A stretch of DNA of 64,000 nt, from positions 1,054,001 to 1,118,000 of the forward strand of contig NZ_JARFIK010000001.1 of assembly GCF_029076695.1 (NCBI RefSeq), read 5' to 3'. Source of the DNA: Adlercreutzia equolifaciens. Its GTDB lineage: Bacteria; Actinomycetota; Coriobacteriia; Coriobacteriales; Eggerthellaceae. The notes below the pieces were generated by a model, which was given only the letters and a program-made list of their open reading frames with translations, ran no database searches and was not told the origin of the DNA. Of this stretch, positions 8,911 through 17,495 are shown in pieces. Within the stretch, counting starts at the first letter, position 1. Every line of letters starts with the position of its first letter. The translations under genes were made by a program, and so were the position numbers.

Positions 8911-9081
8911 GGGAATGCCTCCTTCGAGTGTCTGATGGGTGGCGGGGCGGGGCCGACGCGCCTGGTGCGGTACGCCAGCAATTCAAGCCCACGACCCCAT
9001 GGTAAGACTCGATTTCTTCTTGGCCGATTTCGTAGGAAGACGGTCATGGAAAGAGGGGGAAGCCGTTGCCAATTTGGCGTG

Positions 9082-9480
9082 TTAGTCTCCCAGCTCGGCG
9101 TCCCAGTCGAAATCCGGGGGAGGGCCGACGGCCAGATCGCCGTCCGGCTCGGCTTCGGGACGCCCGCTCCAAAGATGCTGGTCAAGCAGGACGCGCCCTT
9201 CTTCGTCAAAGGCGATGCCCTCGGCGGCAAGCATCTTGCGCTGCTCGTCAGGGCCGCCGAACGCGAAGCCCGTGGCCATGCGGCCGTCCTTGAACACCAC
9301 GCGATGGCAGGGGATGCAGCCCGGATCGGTGCCAGGCTCGGGGTTCGCATGAAGGGCGTAGCCCACGTACCGAGCAGCGCGAGGGGCACCGATGAGTCGC
9401 GCCACCTGCCCATAGGTGGTCACTTTGCCTCGCGGCACCTGGCGCACGACGTTAAACACGCGGTTGGCAAAATCGCCCAT
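9082..9480 (-). CDS. MGMT-family DNA repair protein (methyltransferase domain only)
   Basis: A 132-residue protein containing just the DNA-binding methyltransferase domain of O6-alkylguanine-DNA alkyltransferase. The motif IPCHRV with Cys58 is intact, so unlike ATL proteins (Trp at this place) it could accept an alkyl group. RAARYVGYALHANP matches the DNA-binding helix-turn-helix region. The C-terminal 35 residues are an acidic tail not typical of the family. Start ATG 9480 has GGCAGGAGC upstream. It is divergent from the deoxyinosine glycosylase gene across 78 bases, so two DNA-repair genes share one promoter region. Confidence 0.85.
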   Translation of the reverse strand: MGDFANRVFNVVRQVPRGKVTTYGQVARLIGAPRAARYVGYALHANPEPGTDPGCIPCHRVVFKDGRMATGFAFGGPDEQRKMLAAEGIAFDEEGRVLLDQHLWSGRPEAEPDGDLAVGPPPDFDWDAELGD

Positions 9481-9558
9481 GGAAGCTCCTGCCTCTCGGT
9501 TTCCGATACACTGAGGGTAACCATAGCAGAAGCGCGCAAAGGGAACGAGGCGGGTGCC

Positions 9559-10116
9559 GTGAAAAATAAAGAACCCAAGGAGACCGTGGCGTCGAACGCC
9601 GGCGCTGCCGCGCGCGTGGTGCACACCATAGAGCCGGTATTCGACGAGCGCTCGCGCGTGCTGGTGCTGGGAACCATGCCCTCTCCGAAGTCCCGCGAAA
9701 TCGGCTTCTACTACGGGCATCCGCAAAACCGCTTCTGGCGCGTGCTAGCGGCGTTGTTCGACGAGCCGGTCCCGACAACGAACGAGGAGCGCACGGCGCT
9801 GTTGCTGGCTCACCGTATTGCGCTCTGGGACGTGCTGGCTTCATGCACCATCAAGGGAGCCTCCGACGCTTCCATTGCCGACGCGGTGCCCAACGACTTG
9901 AGCCGCATTACTGAAGCAGCACCCATCCACCGTGTGTTTTGCACAGGAGCAACGGCGGCGCGGCTCTATCGGAAGCACTGTGAGGCGGCCACCGGCATTC
10001 CCGCTACGCAGCTTCCTTCCACCAGCCCCGCCAATGCCGCCTGGTCCCTCGACCGCCTCATCGAAGCCTACCGCCCCCTAGCGGAAGCGGTGGAGGAGGC
10101 TGAAGTGGGTGCGTGA
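9559..10116 (+). CDS. DNA-deoxyinosine (hypoxanthine) glycosylase, UDG superfamily
   Basis: A 185-residue base-excision-repair glycosylase. The first motif LGTMPSPKSREIGFYYGHPQNRFW and the late motif LPSTSPANA are typical of the family-6 (hypoxanthine-DNA glycosylase) branch of the uracil-DNA glycosylase superfamily. It should excise hypoxanthine produced by adenine deamination. The chosen start is GTG 9559, with GAGG eight bases upstream. The frame stays open far upstream, but that stretch is antisense to the MGMT-family gene and is not part of the protein. Confidence 0.85.
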   Translation: MKNKEPKETVASNAGAAARVVHTIEPVFDERSRVLVLGTMPSPKSREIGFYYGHPQNRFWRVLAALFDEPVPTTNEERTALLLAHRIALWDVLASCTIKGASDASIADAVPNDLSRITEAAPIHRVFCTGATAARLYRKHCEAATGIPATQLPSTSPANAAWSLDRLIEAYRPLAEAVEEAEVGA

Positions 10117-10137
10117 GCGGTGCTTCAGGCTTGGCTG

Positions 10138-11724
10138 TTATTTGTCCGTTTCGACGGTCGCGTCACTTTCCTCCAAGAGCTCAATGAGCTCTTGCCGGGA
10201 GTGGACGTTGGTTTTGGAGTAGATGCGATCGGTGTGCGTCTTGACGGTGCTGTACGCAACGCCGAGGACGTCGGCGATAGATTGCAGGCTGCGACCTTTT
10301 GCAAGAAGCTCGAGCACCTCAGCTTCGCGGGCCGTGAGTCCGAAGTTTTGAGAGACGGTCTGACAGCGTTGGTGCAACATGGCAGAGAACATCTCGGCTA
10401 GGTCCATCTGCGCTGCTTCTGCAATGGTGATTTTCTGCTCGACGGGGCTTTCGGCGTCACCGGAGGTGGCGTGGCGCACGGGAAGGGGCAGCATCATTCC
10501 GCCTTTGGGGCTCATGACGCTGTCGACAACAATAAAGAGATATACGATTAACAGCGAAATAGCCACTAGCAGCATCGAAGAGCTCGATCCGAGCCAAATG
10601 CCGATAAACGTGCCCGCCAAGAGTCCCACATTCATTCCGGATTTACCGACGCCGAAGACAAGAGCGCTTGGCGCTGAAACATTGGCTGCTATGTCGGAGA
10701 GGGAAGCCCATACGTACATCTCAAAGAGGATGTACCCCGACATTATGCAAATTCCAGCAAGGGCTTCTTGCCCAGGGGCTACGAACGGCAAAAGCAGAAG
10801 GCCTCCGGCCATAAACGGCACAATGAGTTTGTAGGCCAGATCGATTCGTCTCTGTTCAACGAAAAGAATGCTTGCGACAGCGACGACGATCATAACGAGG
10901 GCAACACCAGCAAAGACCGCCTCGCCAATTCCTCCTGCCGAGACAAAGGAAAGAGCGGCAGGATAGCCGCGCATGAAGCCGTCAGGAATGCAGTACACCG
11001 CTGCGCAAGCGGCAAACTTAAGAGGGAGCGCTCCATGCCAAGAGGCGTGTTTTGTCTTGCCAGGATGGGCTCCGTCGGGAGAGCCGACGGACGCCGCGCT
11101 GGGTGTCTCAGTTTCCTCAAAAAGGCGTTGCTCCCTTAGATGATTCGATCGTTCGAGAAGAACCACTGACGCAAGGGGCAGGGCGGCGGTGACGAGTACC
11201 GCAAGCAAGGTTGGGAGCATGCCAATAGCCAAATAATAGAAGACGCCAAGAGCCATAGACCAAGGGATGGAATATTTTTTGGCGACAAGGGGAGGAATGC
11301 TGCGGTAGGCTTCCGCCCACAAAAGGAGAATGCCGGCCGTGCCCACTCCGGATGCGATCGATCCCGCGTAAACTATGCCATTGCCGGCTGCCTGTCCAAA
11401 TGAAAGTCCGAACGTGCCCAGTGCGGTCAGGATAACCAGGGTTGCGATAAGGCCGCGCCGCGCGGAAAGAGGAGCAAAGCGCAAAGAGGCAAAACCAAGC
11501 GCAATCATTGCGCAGCCGTTTGAGAAGGCGTTGAGGAGCCATGCCGAGAGACTGAGCAATTCTCCGCTATCGCCCCATAAAACCGTCGAGAAGAAGGCGA
11601 CATGTACCCATCCCCAACACGCGCCGAATCCGAGGCAGTGTAATATCAGCCAATCGAATGAAGATTGGTGCTTCTGGTACTGCTCTGTGGGGTGATCAGA
11701 TGTATCACCTGATGAATTAAGCAT
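10138..11724 (-). CDS. LuxR-family regulator with multi-helix membrane N-terminus
   Basis: A 528-residue protein with about 12 hydrophobic segments (residues roughly 25-400), a hydrophilic linker, and a C-terminal LuxR/GerE helix-turn-helix (LTAREAEVLELLAKG, then VAYSTVKTHTDRIYSKT). This architecture is abundant in Eggerthellaceae and often sits next to reductase genes; the membrane half presumably senses a small molecule. It is divergent from the Tat-exported flavin reductase at 11919, which is its probable target. Start ATG 11724 follows GGGAG. Base composition is more AT-rich than the housekeeping genes nearby, suggesting acquisition together with its partner. Confidence 0.87.
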   Translation of the reverse strand: MLNSSGDTSDHPTEQYQKHQSSFDWLILHCLGFGACWGWVHVAFFSTVLWGDSGELLSLSAWLLNAFSNGCAMIALGFASLRFAPLSARRGLIATLVILTALGTFGLSFGQAAGNGIVYAGSIASGVGTAGILLLWAEAYRSIPPLVAKKYSIPWSMALGVFYYLAIGMLPTLLAVLVTAALPLASVVLLERSNHLREQRLFEETETPSAASVGSPDGAHPGKTKHASWHGALPLKFAACAAVYCIPDGFMRGYPAALSFVSAGGIGEAVFAGVALVMIVVAVASILFVEQRRIDLAYKLIVPFMAGGLLLLPFVAPGQEALAGICIMSGYILFEMYVWASLSDIAANVSAPSALVFGVGKSGMNVGLLAGTFIGIWLGSSSSMLLVAISLLIVYLFIVVDSVMSPKGGMMLPLPVRHATSGDAESPVEQKITIAEAAQMDLAEMFSAMLHQRCQTVSQNFGLTAREAEVLELLAKGRSLQSIADVLGVAYSTVKTHTDRIYSKTNVHSRQELIELLEESDATVETDK

Positions 11725-11918
11725 TTTGAGCTCCCGTCCCCTGCAATGGAGGACAATGCCTCCCTCCCGTTTTTCGCGAAATCAACCGCACCTTCCGATG
11801 GCGAAAGGCGAGGCCGCTCGGTAATCTTGAGTCGCGATCTTTGAGGTTAGCGGAGGAGAAGGAGCCGCGCAAGATCTCAAAAATTGCAGAGGAATTCAAC
11901 GAACAATTGGAGGGAATC

Positions 11919-13508
11919 ATGAGTTTTGTCAATGAGCAAGGCGTGTCTCGTCGTCGTTTTCTGCAGGGAGCTGGTCTTGCGGCCGCTTCCGTAGCGGCTG
12001 CTGGTATGGTGGCTGGCTGTGCTTCCGCCGACAAGCCGGAAAAGGAGCTGAGCGACACGGGGTCGTCCGAGGTAAAGGCATACGAGCCTGCGGAAACCAT
12101 GGACGTGGACATCGTGGTAGTGGGCTCGGGCTCCTCGGGCGTGGCTGCCACGGTTCAGGCAGCTGAGCTGGGCGCCAAGACGCTGCTTCTTGAGAAGTCG
12201 TCCCAGACGGGTGGCAACGGGCGTCTTACCGAGGGTATGTTCGCCATCAACTCGCAGATGCAGAAGGAGAAGGGCGTGGGCGCTGACGTTACCTTCACCG
12301 ATATCATTGCTGCCGAGCAGGAGTTCTTCAACTATCGCATCAACAATCTGCTGTGGAAGGACATGGTGGATGCTTCCGGCGACAACATCGACTGGATGGC
12401 GTCCCATGGCGTGCAGTTCTCCGGTGTGGTGGACGACTACCACGGCCTGGGCAAGTTCGACTGTTTCCACTGGTTCGACAACAACGGAAGCGGTAGTTGC
12501 TACATTGATCCGATGTTGGAGAGCGCGCAGCAGCTGGGGGCCACGGTAATGACCGAAACGCCGGCCGTCGATCTTATCATCGAGGACGGCAAGGTGGTGG
12601 GTCTGTATGCTGAGAAGAAGGACGGCTCTATCCTGCAGGTGAACGCCAAGGCCGTCATCCTCACTTCGGGCGGCTACGCCCAGAACGAGGAGATCATGGG
12701 CGAGCGCGGCTGGGATCTCACCTATTCTCACAACAATGGCGTGGAGGGCCATGACGGCGACGGCCTGCGCATGGCCATTGCGGCTGGCGCCCATGACGTG
12801 TCCCGCGAGCGCTGCTTCTTGCGCGAGGCCTACTCTTTCGGTATCGACTTCTTCGCAGACATGAGCCAGACTATCCATCGTGGTGGCCCGGAACTGTATG
12901 TGAATCAGGACGGCGAGCGCTACACCAACGAGGGCTGCGGTTCGTTCGTGCCCCAGTGCGTGGGCAATGCCGTGCATACTCAGCCGCAGTCCTACATGGT
13001 GCTGAGCAAGGACATCATCGACACGTTCGTCGAGCGTTCGGGCTATGAGGGTCTACAAGCCGATATGGACGATGCTGCTGCCCAGTGCCCTGGTGACAAC
13101 ATCTACAAGGCCGACACCATTGAGGAGCTTGCCAAACTGCAGGGTCTGGAGCCCGCCATGCTCAAGGCCTCGGTAGACCGCTACAACGAGCTATGCGACA
13201 AGGGTGTGGATGAGGACTTCAACAAGGCTTCCGAGGACATGGTGGCTCTGAAGACCGCTCCATTCTACATCTTCCGCCAGGATATGGCGTTCTGGACCTC
13301 CATTGGCGGCATCGACACCAATCGCAAGATGGAAGTTGTCACTCCGCGCGGCGAGGCCATTCCCGGTCTGTACGCTGCCGGTACTGACGGCTGCAACCTG
13401 TATCGTGAGACGTACACGATGAGCATTCCGGCGTCGTGCAATGCCAACAATTGCAATTCGGGTCGAACGGCTGCCAAGAGCGCTTTCGAGACCTGCGTCA
13501 AAGCATAA
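11919..13508 (+). CDS. Tat-exported FAD-dependent reductase, fumarate reductase flavoprotein-like
   Basis: A 529-residue protein with a Tat signal (SRRRFLQGAG) and lipobox-like VAGC, then an FAD-binding Rossmann motif VVVGSGSSGVAA and the family block GGNGRLTEGMFAINS. The C-terminal FAD-closing region is GEAIPGLYAAGTDG. The usual fumarate-reductase sequence after this point (a Gly/Asn-rich block) is replaced by CNLYRETYTMSIPASC, so the substrate is probably not fumarate. No CxxCH haem motif and no FMN-binding domain are present, so electrons must come from a separate membrane or periplasmic carrier. Start ATG 11919 follows TTGGAGGG. The gene is divergent from a membrane LuxR regulator, which suggests induction by its substrate. 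Confidence 0.85.
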   Translation: MSFVNEQGVSRRRFLQGAGLAAASVAAAGMVAGCASADKPEKELSDTGSSEVKAYEPAETMDVDIVVVGSGSSGVAATVQAAELGAKTLLLEKSSQTGGNGRLTEGMFAINSQMQKEKGVGADVTFTDIIAAEQEFFNYRINNLLWKDMVDASGDNIDWMASHGVQFSGVVDDYHGLGKFDCFHWFDNNGSGSCYIDPMLESAQQLGATVMTETPAVDLIIEDGKVVGLYAEKKDGSILQVNAKAVILTSGGYAQNEEIMGERGWDLTYSHNNGVEGHDGDGLRMAIAAGAHDVSRERCFLREAYSFGIDFFADMSQTIHRGGPELYVNQDGERYTNEGCGSFVPQCVGNAVHTQPQSYMVLSKDIIDTFVERSGYEGLQADMDDAAAQCPGDNIYKADTIEELAKLQGLEPAMLKASVDRYNELCDKGVDEDFNKASEDMVALKTAPFYIFRQDMAFWTSIGGIDTNRKMEVVTPRGEAIPGLYAAGTDGCNLYRETYTMSIPASCNANNCNSGRTAAKSAFETCVKA

Positions 13509-13535
13509 GCGCAAGTAGTTCACGCGCCCTCCCTT

Positions 13536-13567
13536 AGACGAGCCGCCTTCGAGCGGCTCGTCTTGTT
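13536..13567 (+). terminator. Rho-independent terminator of the flavin reductase gene
   Basis: A perfect 10-bp stem (13537-13546 with 13553-13562), loop CTTCGA, followed by TTGTT, starting 28 bases after the stop codon at 13508. Confidence 0.85.
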
Positions 13568-13582
13568 GGTGGATGTATGGGG

Positions 13583-13766
13583 TGGTCGCAAACGGGTTGA
13601 AGCTGGAGAGCGGGTGGTCGCAAGTAGCTCGAGGTTGAAGGGAGCGGTCACAAAAGGATCGAGGTTGAAGGGATGAGGGTCTCGGAGGGATTGAGATGAA
13701 GGTTAGTGGTCGCAAAAGGGCCGAGGTTGAAGGAGCGGTGGTCGCAAAAGGGTCGAAGTTGATGGT
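13583..13766 (+). repeat. Degenerate tandem repeat, about five units of roughly 30-60 bp
   Basis: The spacer between the flavin reductase and the lipoprotein gene contains repeated copies of a motif close to GGTCGCAAAAGGGTCGAGG followed by TTGAAGG. Units begin near 13584, 13616, 13646, 13708 and 13740 and differ by point changes; the third carries an extra segment. The minus strand is open through the repeats, but the encoded peptide is low-complexity and has no ribosome binding site at its start, so I do not call a gene. Purpose unknown. Confidence 0.65.
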
Positions 13767-14060
13767 TTCGCCCGAAAACGGGCTTTTAAGGTCGCGATTG
13801 CGTCCAAGTTGAACCTTTTGCCCCGACTTCGAGCCATTTTTGACCATGCTGAGAGAGCGCTGGCAGGTGGTTAGGGTGGGGAGGAGACGGATTTTGTGGT
13901 ATATACCCAGATCAGAGCGTTGTGATGCGATCAGGCGGCCAGTTGCTCTTTGGGGCGCTCTCGGGCAAAAACCCCGCCTCGGCGCGATTGCGACCTTAAA
14001 AGCTCGATTTCGGGCAAAAGCCCCGCTTCGAGCTGAATTTGACCAGCGGGGAGCGTCGCT
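13760..14060. repeat. Imperfect long inverted repeat in a gene-free spacer
   Basis: A segment around 13772-13803 (core GGGCTTTTAAGGTCGCGATT) recurs in inverted orientation around 13982-14013 (core on the minus strand GAGCTTTTAAGGTCGCAATC), with weaker similarity running about 25 bases further on each side. A third related but more diverged inverted copy may lie near 14105-14140. The bases between the arms show no coding gene I can support. The rest of the 13,568-14,294 spacer holds only the tandem repeats listed separately and a possible promoter for the lipoprotein gene. Confidence 0.5.
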
Positions 14061-14294
14061 CCGTCTGCGAGCCCCCGCTACCACCTCTCTTGCGGCTCCG
14101 ATTCTTAGGCTTTATTGCTTCGAGTCGATTTTGACCCGCTCGTCCCGCTAGCCATCGACGGCTCGAATCGCCTCGATCCGCTCCTCGCCAGGCTGCCATC
14201 GGGCGGCTGCGCTATTGCTGATCCTTCGGCTGATACTTACAATAAATGAGTTGCTGCTTTCAGCGGCAGAATGCAACTTAGGTAAGGAGTGGGA

Positions 14295-14765
14295 ATGAAG
14301 AAAAGTCTGAAGACCAAGGCGCTTGCTGTATTCGCCTGCGCGTTTGCTCTGTGCTTCGCTTTGGTGGGCTGTACCAGCGGCGGCAATGCGGCAGGCGATG
14401 ACGCGGCCAAGAACTTCCAGGGTGACTGGGTGCTCTCGGGCGGCTCGTCTGCCGGTCAGGAGATCGACCAGGCCAGCATCGACAGCATGCAGCAATTGGG
14501 CATGAACGTGTATATTCAGCTGCAGGAGGACGGCACGGCGGTTATCAGCCTGTTCGGCTCCGAGATGACGGGCACCTGGAAGGCGAAGGATGCTACTACG
14601 GCCGACTTCACGCTGGAGGGCGATACCGAGGAGATCAAGATCGAGAATGACGAACTGGTCATTGAGGTCGACGGCGATTCTCTGCGCTTCAAGCGCGGCG
14701 AGATTCCCGCTGCCGAGGTAGCCGCTACGCCCGATGAGGAGCAATCGGCTACCCCCGAGGCGTAA
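14295..14765 (+). CDS. Small secreted lipoprotein of unknown function
   Basis: A 156-residue lipoprotein: Lys-rich N-terminus, hydrophobic stretch and lipobox ALVGC (lipidated Cys near residue 26), then an acidic Gly/Ser-rich linker. The mature domain alternates short polar and hydrophobic stretches, including FQGDWVLSGG, MTGTWKAKDATTADFTLEG and ELVIEVDGDSLRFKR. That pattern fits a small beta-barrel lipocalin-like fold such as those found in other Coriobacteriia lipoproteins; this is an inference. Start ATG 14295 is five bases behind AAGGAG (14284-14289); the GTG at 14289 overlaps that site and is rejected. Flanked by terminators on the downstream side. Confidence 0.8.
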   Translation: MKKSLKTKALAVFACAFALCFALVGCTSGGNAAGDDAAKNFQGDWVLSGGSSAGQEIDQASIDSMQQLGMNVYIQLQEDGTAVISLFGSEMTGTWKAKDATTADFTLEGDTEEIKIENDELVIEVDGDSLRFKRGEIPAAEVAATPDEEQSATPEA

Positions 14766-14831
14766 TCGCGCGAACCAACGCATCCCGACGCGAACGAACG
14801 CTGGCTTTCCTCAATAGCCGGCATTGCGCTC

Positions 14832-14868
14832 AAGAGCCCCGCAGGTATCTGCGGGGCTCTTGCTTTGT
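14832..14868 (+). terminator. Rho-independent terminator after the lipoprotein gene
   Basis: A perfect 13-bp stem (14832-14844 with 14849-14861), loop GTAT, then GCTTTGTG. It lies 66 bases after the lipoprotein stop codon. Confidence 0.85.
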
Positions 14869-14921
14869 GCGGCTTGCGAGAGTCACGGCAAAGCGGCGTA
14901 CTCCAGAAAGCGCACCCCAAG

Positions 14922-14958
14922 AAAAAGCCCCGGCAGCTCGGAGGAGCGCTGCTGGGGC
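14922..14958 (-). terminator. Rho-independent terminator for the triple-RidA gene, minus strand
   Basis: On the minus strand a GCCCCAGCAGC/GCTGCCGGGGC stem (one mismatch), loop of about ten bases, is followed by TTTTTCTT. A second hairpin with a 12-bp stem (about 14968-14998) lies between it and the stop codon of the RidA gene but lacks a T-tract. Confidence 0.75.
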
Positions 14959-15036
14959 CCGGGTTTTCGAAGGGCCGCATCGCGGGGTGCGGCCCTTCGG
15001 CATGAGAGAGACGGCTGCGCTTGGGGCAGCGCGCAA

Positions 15037-16284
15037 TTAAGCGAGGGGAGGGGTGCCTTCCCAGTTGCCGGCGATGGCGTCGATCATGACGCGAGCGCCC
15101 TTCGGCAGAACGCCGGTGCCTACCACGCGACGGGCCGGCGTGCCCTCGGGGAAGAAGCGCAGGTAGACCTCGTCCATGGCAGCGGTGTCGCTCAGGTCGG
15201 CCAGGTACACGTTCACCTTGACGATGTCGGCCAGAGAGTGGTCCACCGACTCGATGATGGTCTTGATGGTGGACAGGCACTGCTCGGTCTGGCCGGCCAC
15301 ATCGGCGGACAGGTCGGTAGCGATCTGGCCGGAGATGTTGTTGTAGTGGCTGAAGGCCACCGTCTGCGTGGACAGCGGGCAGCGAGGAGCCGCGTCGGTG
15401 TTGTTGGCCTCGATAATCAGGCCATGACGGTCCTCGATGGCCTGCGGCGGGGTGCCGTCGCCGTGGGAGACCACGGCTTCGATGGCCACGTCGCAGTGCA
15501 GCGGCAGGTCGGCCACGGGCACTACGGTGCGAGCCGGCAGATAGTTAACCGCGCGCGCAATGCCAGAATCGGGGAAGAACGTCTTGTAGACCTCGTTCAC
15601 CGCATCCATGTCGTCCAAGTTGCGGACCAGCACATTCACCTTGACGATGTCGTCGAAGGGCACGTCGATGGACGTGAGAATGGCCTTCACGTTCTTCAGG
15701 CACTGGGCCGTTTGCTCGGCCACATTGCCCAGGATGGGGCGACCGCTCTGCGGGTCGAGCGGCAGCTGCAGCGAGATGTTGTTGTAGTGGCTGAAGGCCA
15801 CGGACTGGGTGGACATGATGTCGTAGGGGGCGTTGTGGGTGTTGTTGACCAGCTTCAGCAGGTCGCCGGCCTGGGGCACCGACTGCGTACCCTCGCCGTT
15901 GTCCACCAGGGCCTCCACCATGACCAGGGCGCCCTCGGGCAGCTCGTTCACGGCCATAACCGTACGGGCCGGCTGGTACGTGGGGAAGAAAGCGGCCTGC
16001 ACCTTGTCGACGGCGTTCACGTCCATGATGTCGCGCACGAAGATGCTGAGGCGAATGATGTCGTTCATGTCGTGATCGATGCTGGTCACGATGGCTTCAA
16101 CGTTCTTGAAGCACTGCTCGGCCTGCTCGGCGATGCCGCCGGCCACCAGGGAGCCGGTTGCGGGGTCGAGGGGCAACTGGGCGGACAAATTGTTGTAGTG
16201 CGAGAAAGCCACCGTCTGCGAGGACAGCTTGCTGATCGGCGCACTCTGGGTGTTCCGGGCAACTACCACGTTGGGATCGCTCAT
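15037..16284 (-). CDS. Protein of three tandem RidA/YjgF domains
   Basis: A 415-residue cytoplasmic protein built from three consecutive RidA-like units (about 1-135, 136-290, 291-415). Each repeats the same landmarks: TVAFSHYNN, a Glu-Gln ... Gln-Cys helix, DI-x-K/R-x-x-V, then an Ala-Arg before a short strand and a closing strand (MVEALV, AIEAVV, MIDAIA). The Arg that in RidA grips the substrate carboxylate is kept in all three; the following acid is Glu, Glu, Asp. RidA enzymes deaminate reactive enamines and imines as homotrimers of about 130-residue chains, so this gene seems to encode the whole trimer in one chain. Start ATG 16284 has GGGAGGT upstream. It is a monocistronic unit with an AT-rich leader region and a palindrome upstream. 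Confidence 0.87.
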   Translation of the reverse strand: MSDPNVVVARNTQSAPISKLSSQTVAFSHYNNLSAQLPLDPATGSLVAGGIAEQAEQCFKNVEAIVTSIDHDMNDIIRLSIFVRDIMDVNAVDKVQAAFFPTYQPARTVMAVNELPEGALVMVEALVDNGEGTQSVPQAGDLLKLVNNTHNAPYDIMSTQSVAFSHYNNISLQLPLDPQSGRPILGNVAEQTAQCLKNVKAILTSIDVPFDDIVKVNVLVRNLDDMDAVNEVYKTFFPDSGIARAVNYLPARTVVPVADLPLHCDVAIEAVVSHGDGTPPQAIEDRHGLIIEANNTDAAPRCPLSTQTVAFSHYNNISGQIATDLSADVAGQTEQCLSTIKTIIESVDHSLADIVKVNVYLADLSDTAAMDEVYLRFFPEGTPARRVVGTGVLPKGARVMIDAIAGNWEGTPPLA

Positions 16285-16335
16285 GATTACCTCCCTTAGG
16301 TAAAACTAGGTTAGTGATTTGTGCACTTGCATTAA

Positions 16336-16356
16336 ACTTTACTCAATCGGTAAAGT
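16336..16356 (-). promoter_or_regulatory. Palindrome upstream of the triple-RidA gene, possible operator
   Basis: ACTTTAC and GTAAAGT form perfect 7-bp arms with a 7-base spacer, 52-72 bases upstream of the start codon in a strikingly AT-rich 218-base spacer. Size and position fit a dimeric repressor or activator site. Confidence 0.5.
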
Positions 16357-16502
16357 CAATGACACATTTAAAAATAGCGATGGAACGTGGCAGGTATTTG
16401 CACAATATCCGTCACTTTGAAAACGATAAGAGCAGGTGACATTATTTAATTGTGCTAATGAACAAAACGATAACAATCCTATGAAGGTTGTGTGTCGCGC
16501 CG

Positions 16503-17495
16503 TTACAGCGGAAGGGCGTACGCTTGGCCCGCTCCGCACAACTTGCCGAAAATGTATTTGTTGGAGGCCGACTCGTCGGTGGTGAACACCTTGCCCTCAT
16601 GGGACTCGATGCCCTCCTGCATGGGGGGTCCTACAATGTCGACGGCTAAATTACGCGAGTCAAGGCAAAACAGCGGTACCTCCTCGCCCGAGCCGATGGT
16701 GAAGGTGCCGTCGGGATCGCCCAGGTTAACCTGGTAGGCCAAAAGATGCGACGGGGCGATGCCGTAGGAGGTGGATAGCACCAGCTTGCCGTCGGAGGAA
16801 AGGCAGGTGCCCTGCACCATGCCGGGAATAGAGAACACGTTGTCCGGCGTTGTCAGGAAGCGCCCCGGGGTTTGCGGGTCTTGGGGGAAGGCGTACATGA
16901 CAGCAGGGTTCTCGGTGCCATCGGGCGTGACAATGTGGTGGTTGGCCGGCGTCTCGTAATCGCCGGGGTAGTAGAAGTTGCCGGCAAGAAGCTGGTCGTC
17001 CTCGATGTTCATGAACGCGGGGGTGAAGTCCAGGTTCACCATTTCGGTAGCCTGAAGGCTCTGTCCGTCTTCGGCGAACACCAGCGTGTCCATGGGAATA
17101 GTCAGGTAGCCGCCTTCGCAGGCCAGGTAGGCGAATTCTTCGTTGGTGGTGATGGCCGAGCCGTGATCGGTGTACGGGGAGCCATCGGGGAGGGTAACGT
17201 AGAGCGTTTGAATGCTGCCATCGGCAGTGCGCCGATACAGGGGCGACGGCGAGCCGTCGGTCATGTAGCCGCTGAAAAGCCACGAGTCGTCCGCTTCGAC
17301 GTGGTCAAGGTCTTGGGGAACGAAGCCGGTGTTCAGACCGGGAATCTCAAACTGCGCCTCCGCTTGCTCGAAGTAGGGGGCGAAGGTCATGCGCATATAA
17401 ATGTTCAGGGCCAGCACCGCAACGACGGCAATGCCAACGACGGACCCCAGGACAATGCCAATTATTTTGAGGGCACGATGGCGATGAGCAGCCAT
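16503..17495 (-). CDS. Membrane-anchored extracytoplasmic protein of unknown function
   Basis: A 330-residue protein with one N-terminal membrane helix (about residues 9-32, after the basic AAHRHRALK) and a long outward domain. The outer domain alternates short beta-type segments with Asp/Gly turns (DDSWLFSGYMTDGSP, DGKLVLSTSYGIAPS, TTDESASNKYIF) and may be a beta-propeller-like fold, but no repeat is regular enough to be certain. No catalytic motif is recognised. Start ATG 17495 is chosen because GAGAGGAG lies upstream; the open frame extends further but without a binding site. Function unknown. Confidence 0.72.
   Translation of the reverse strand: MAAHRHRALKIIGIVLGSVVGIAVVAVLALNIYMRMTFAPYFEQAEAQFEIPGLNTGFVPQDLDHVEADDSWLFSGYMTDGSPSPLYRRTADGSIQTLYVTLPDGSPYTDHGSAITTNEEFAYLACEGGYLTIPMDTLVFAEDGQSLQATEMVNLDFTPAFMNIEDDQLLAGNFYYPGDYETPANHHIVTPDGTENPAVMYAFPQDPQTPGRFLTTPDNVFSIPGMVQGTCLSSDGKLVLSTSYGIAPSHLLAYQVNLGDPDGTFTIGSGEEVPLFCLDSRNLAVDIVGPPMQEGIESHEGKVFTTDESASNKYIFGKLCGAGQAYALPL

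Noticed and set aside
8521-9558. N-terminal extension of the deoxyinosine glycosylase
   Set aside because: The upstream frame is antisense to the MGMT-family gene and the small gene at 8596; the family's conserved sequence begins only after 9559.
13583-13766. CRISPR array
   Set aside because: Units are degenerate, unequal in spacing and without unique spacers; no cas genes are present.
13191-14084. Minus-strand frame reading through the degenerate repeats as a repetitive peptide
   Set aside because: It runs into the coding region of the flavin reductase in antisense, has no ribosome binding site and no domain; the repeats are better described as DNA.
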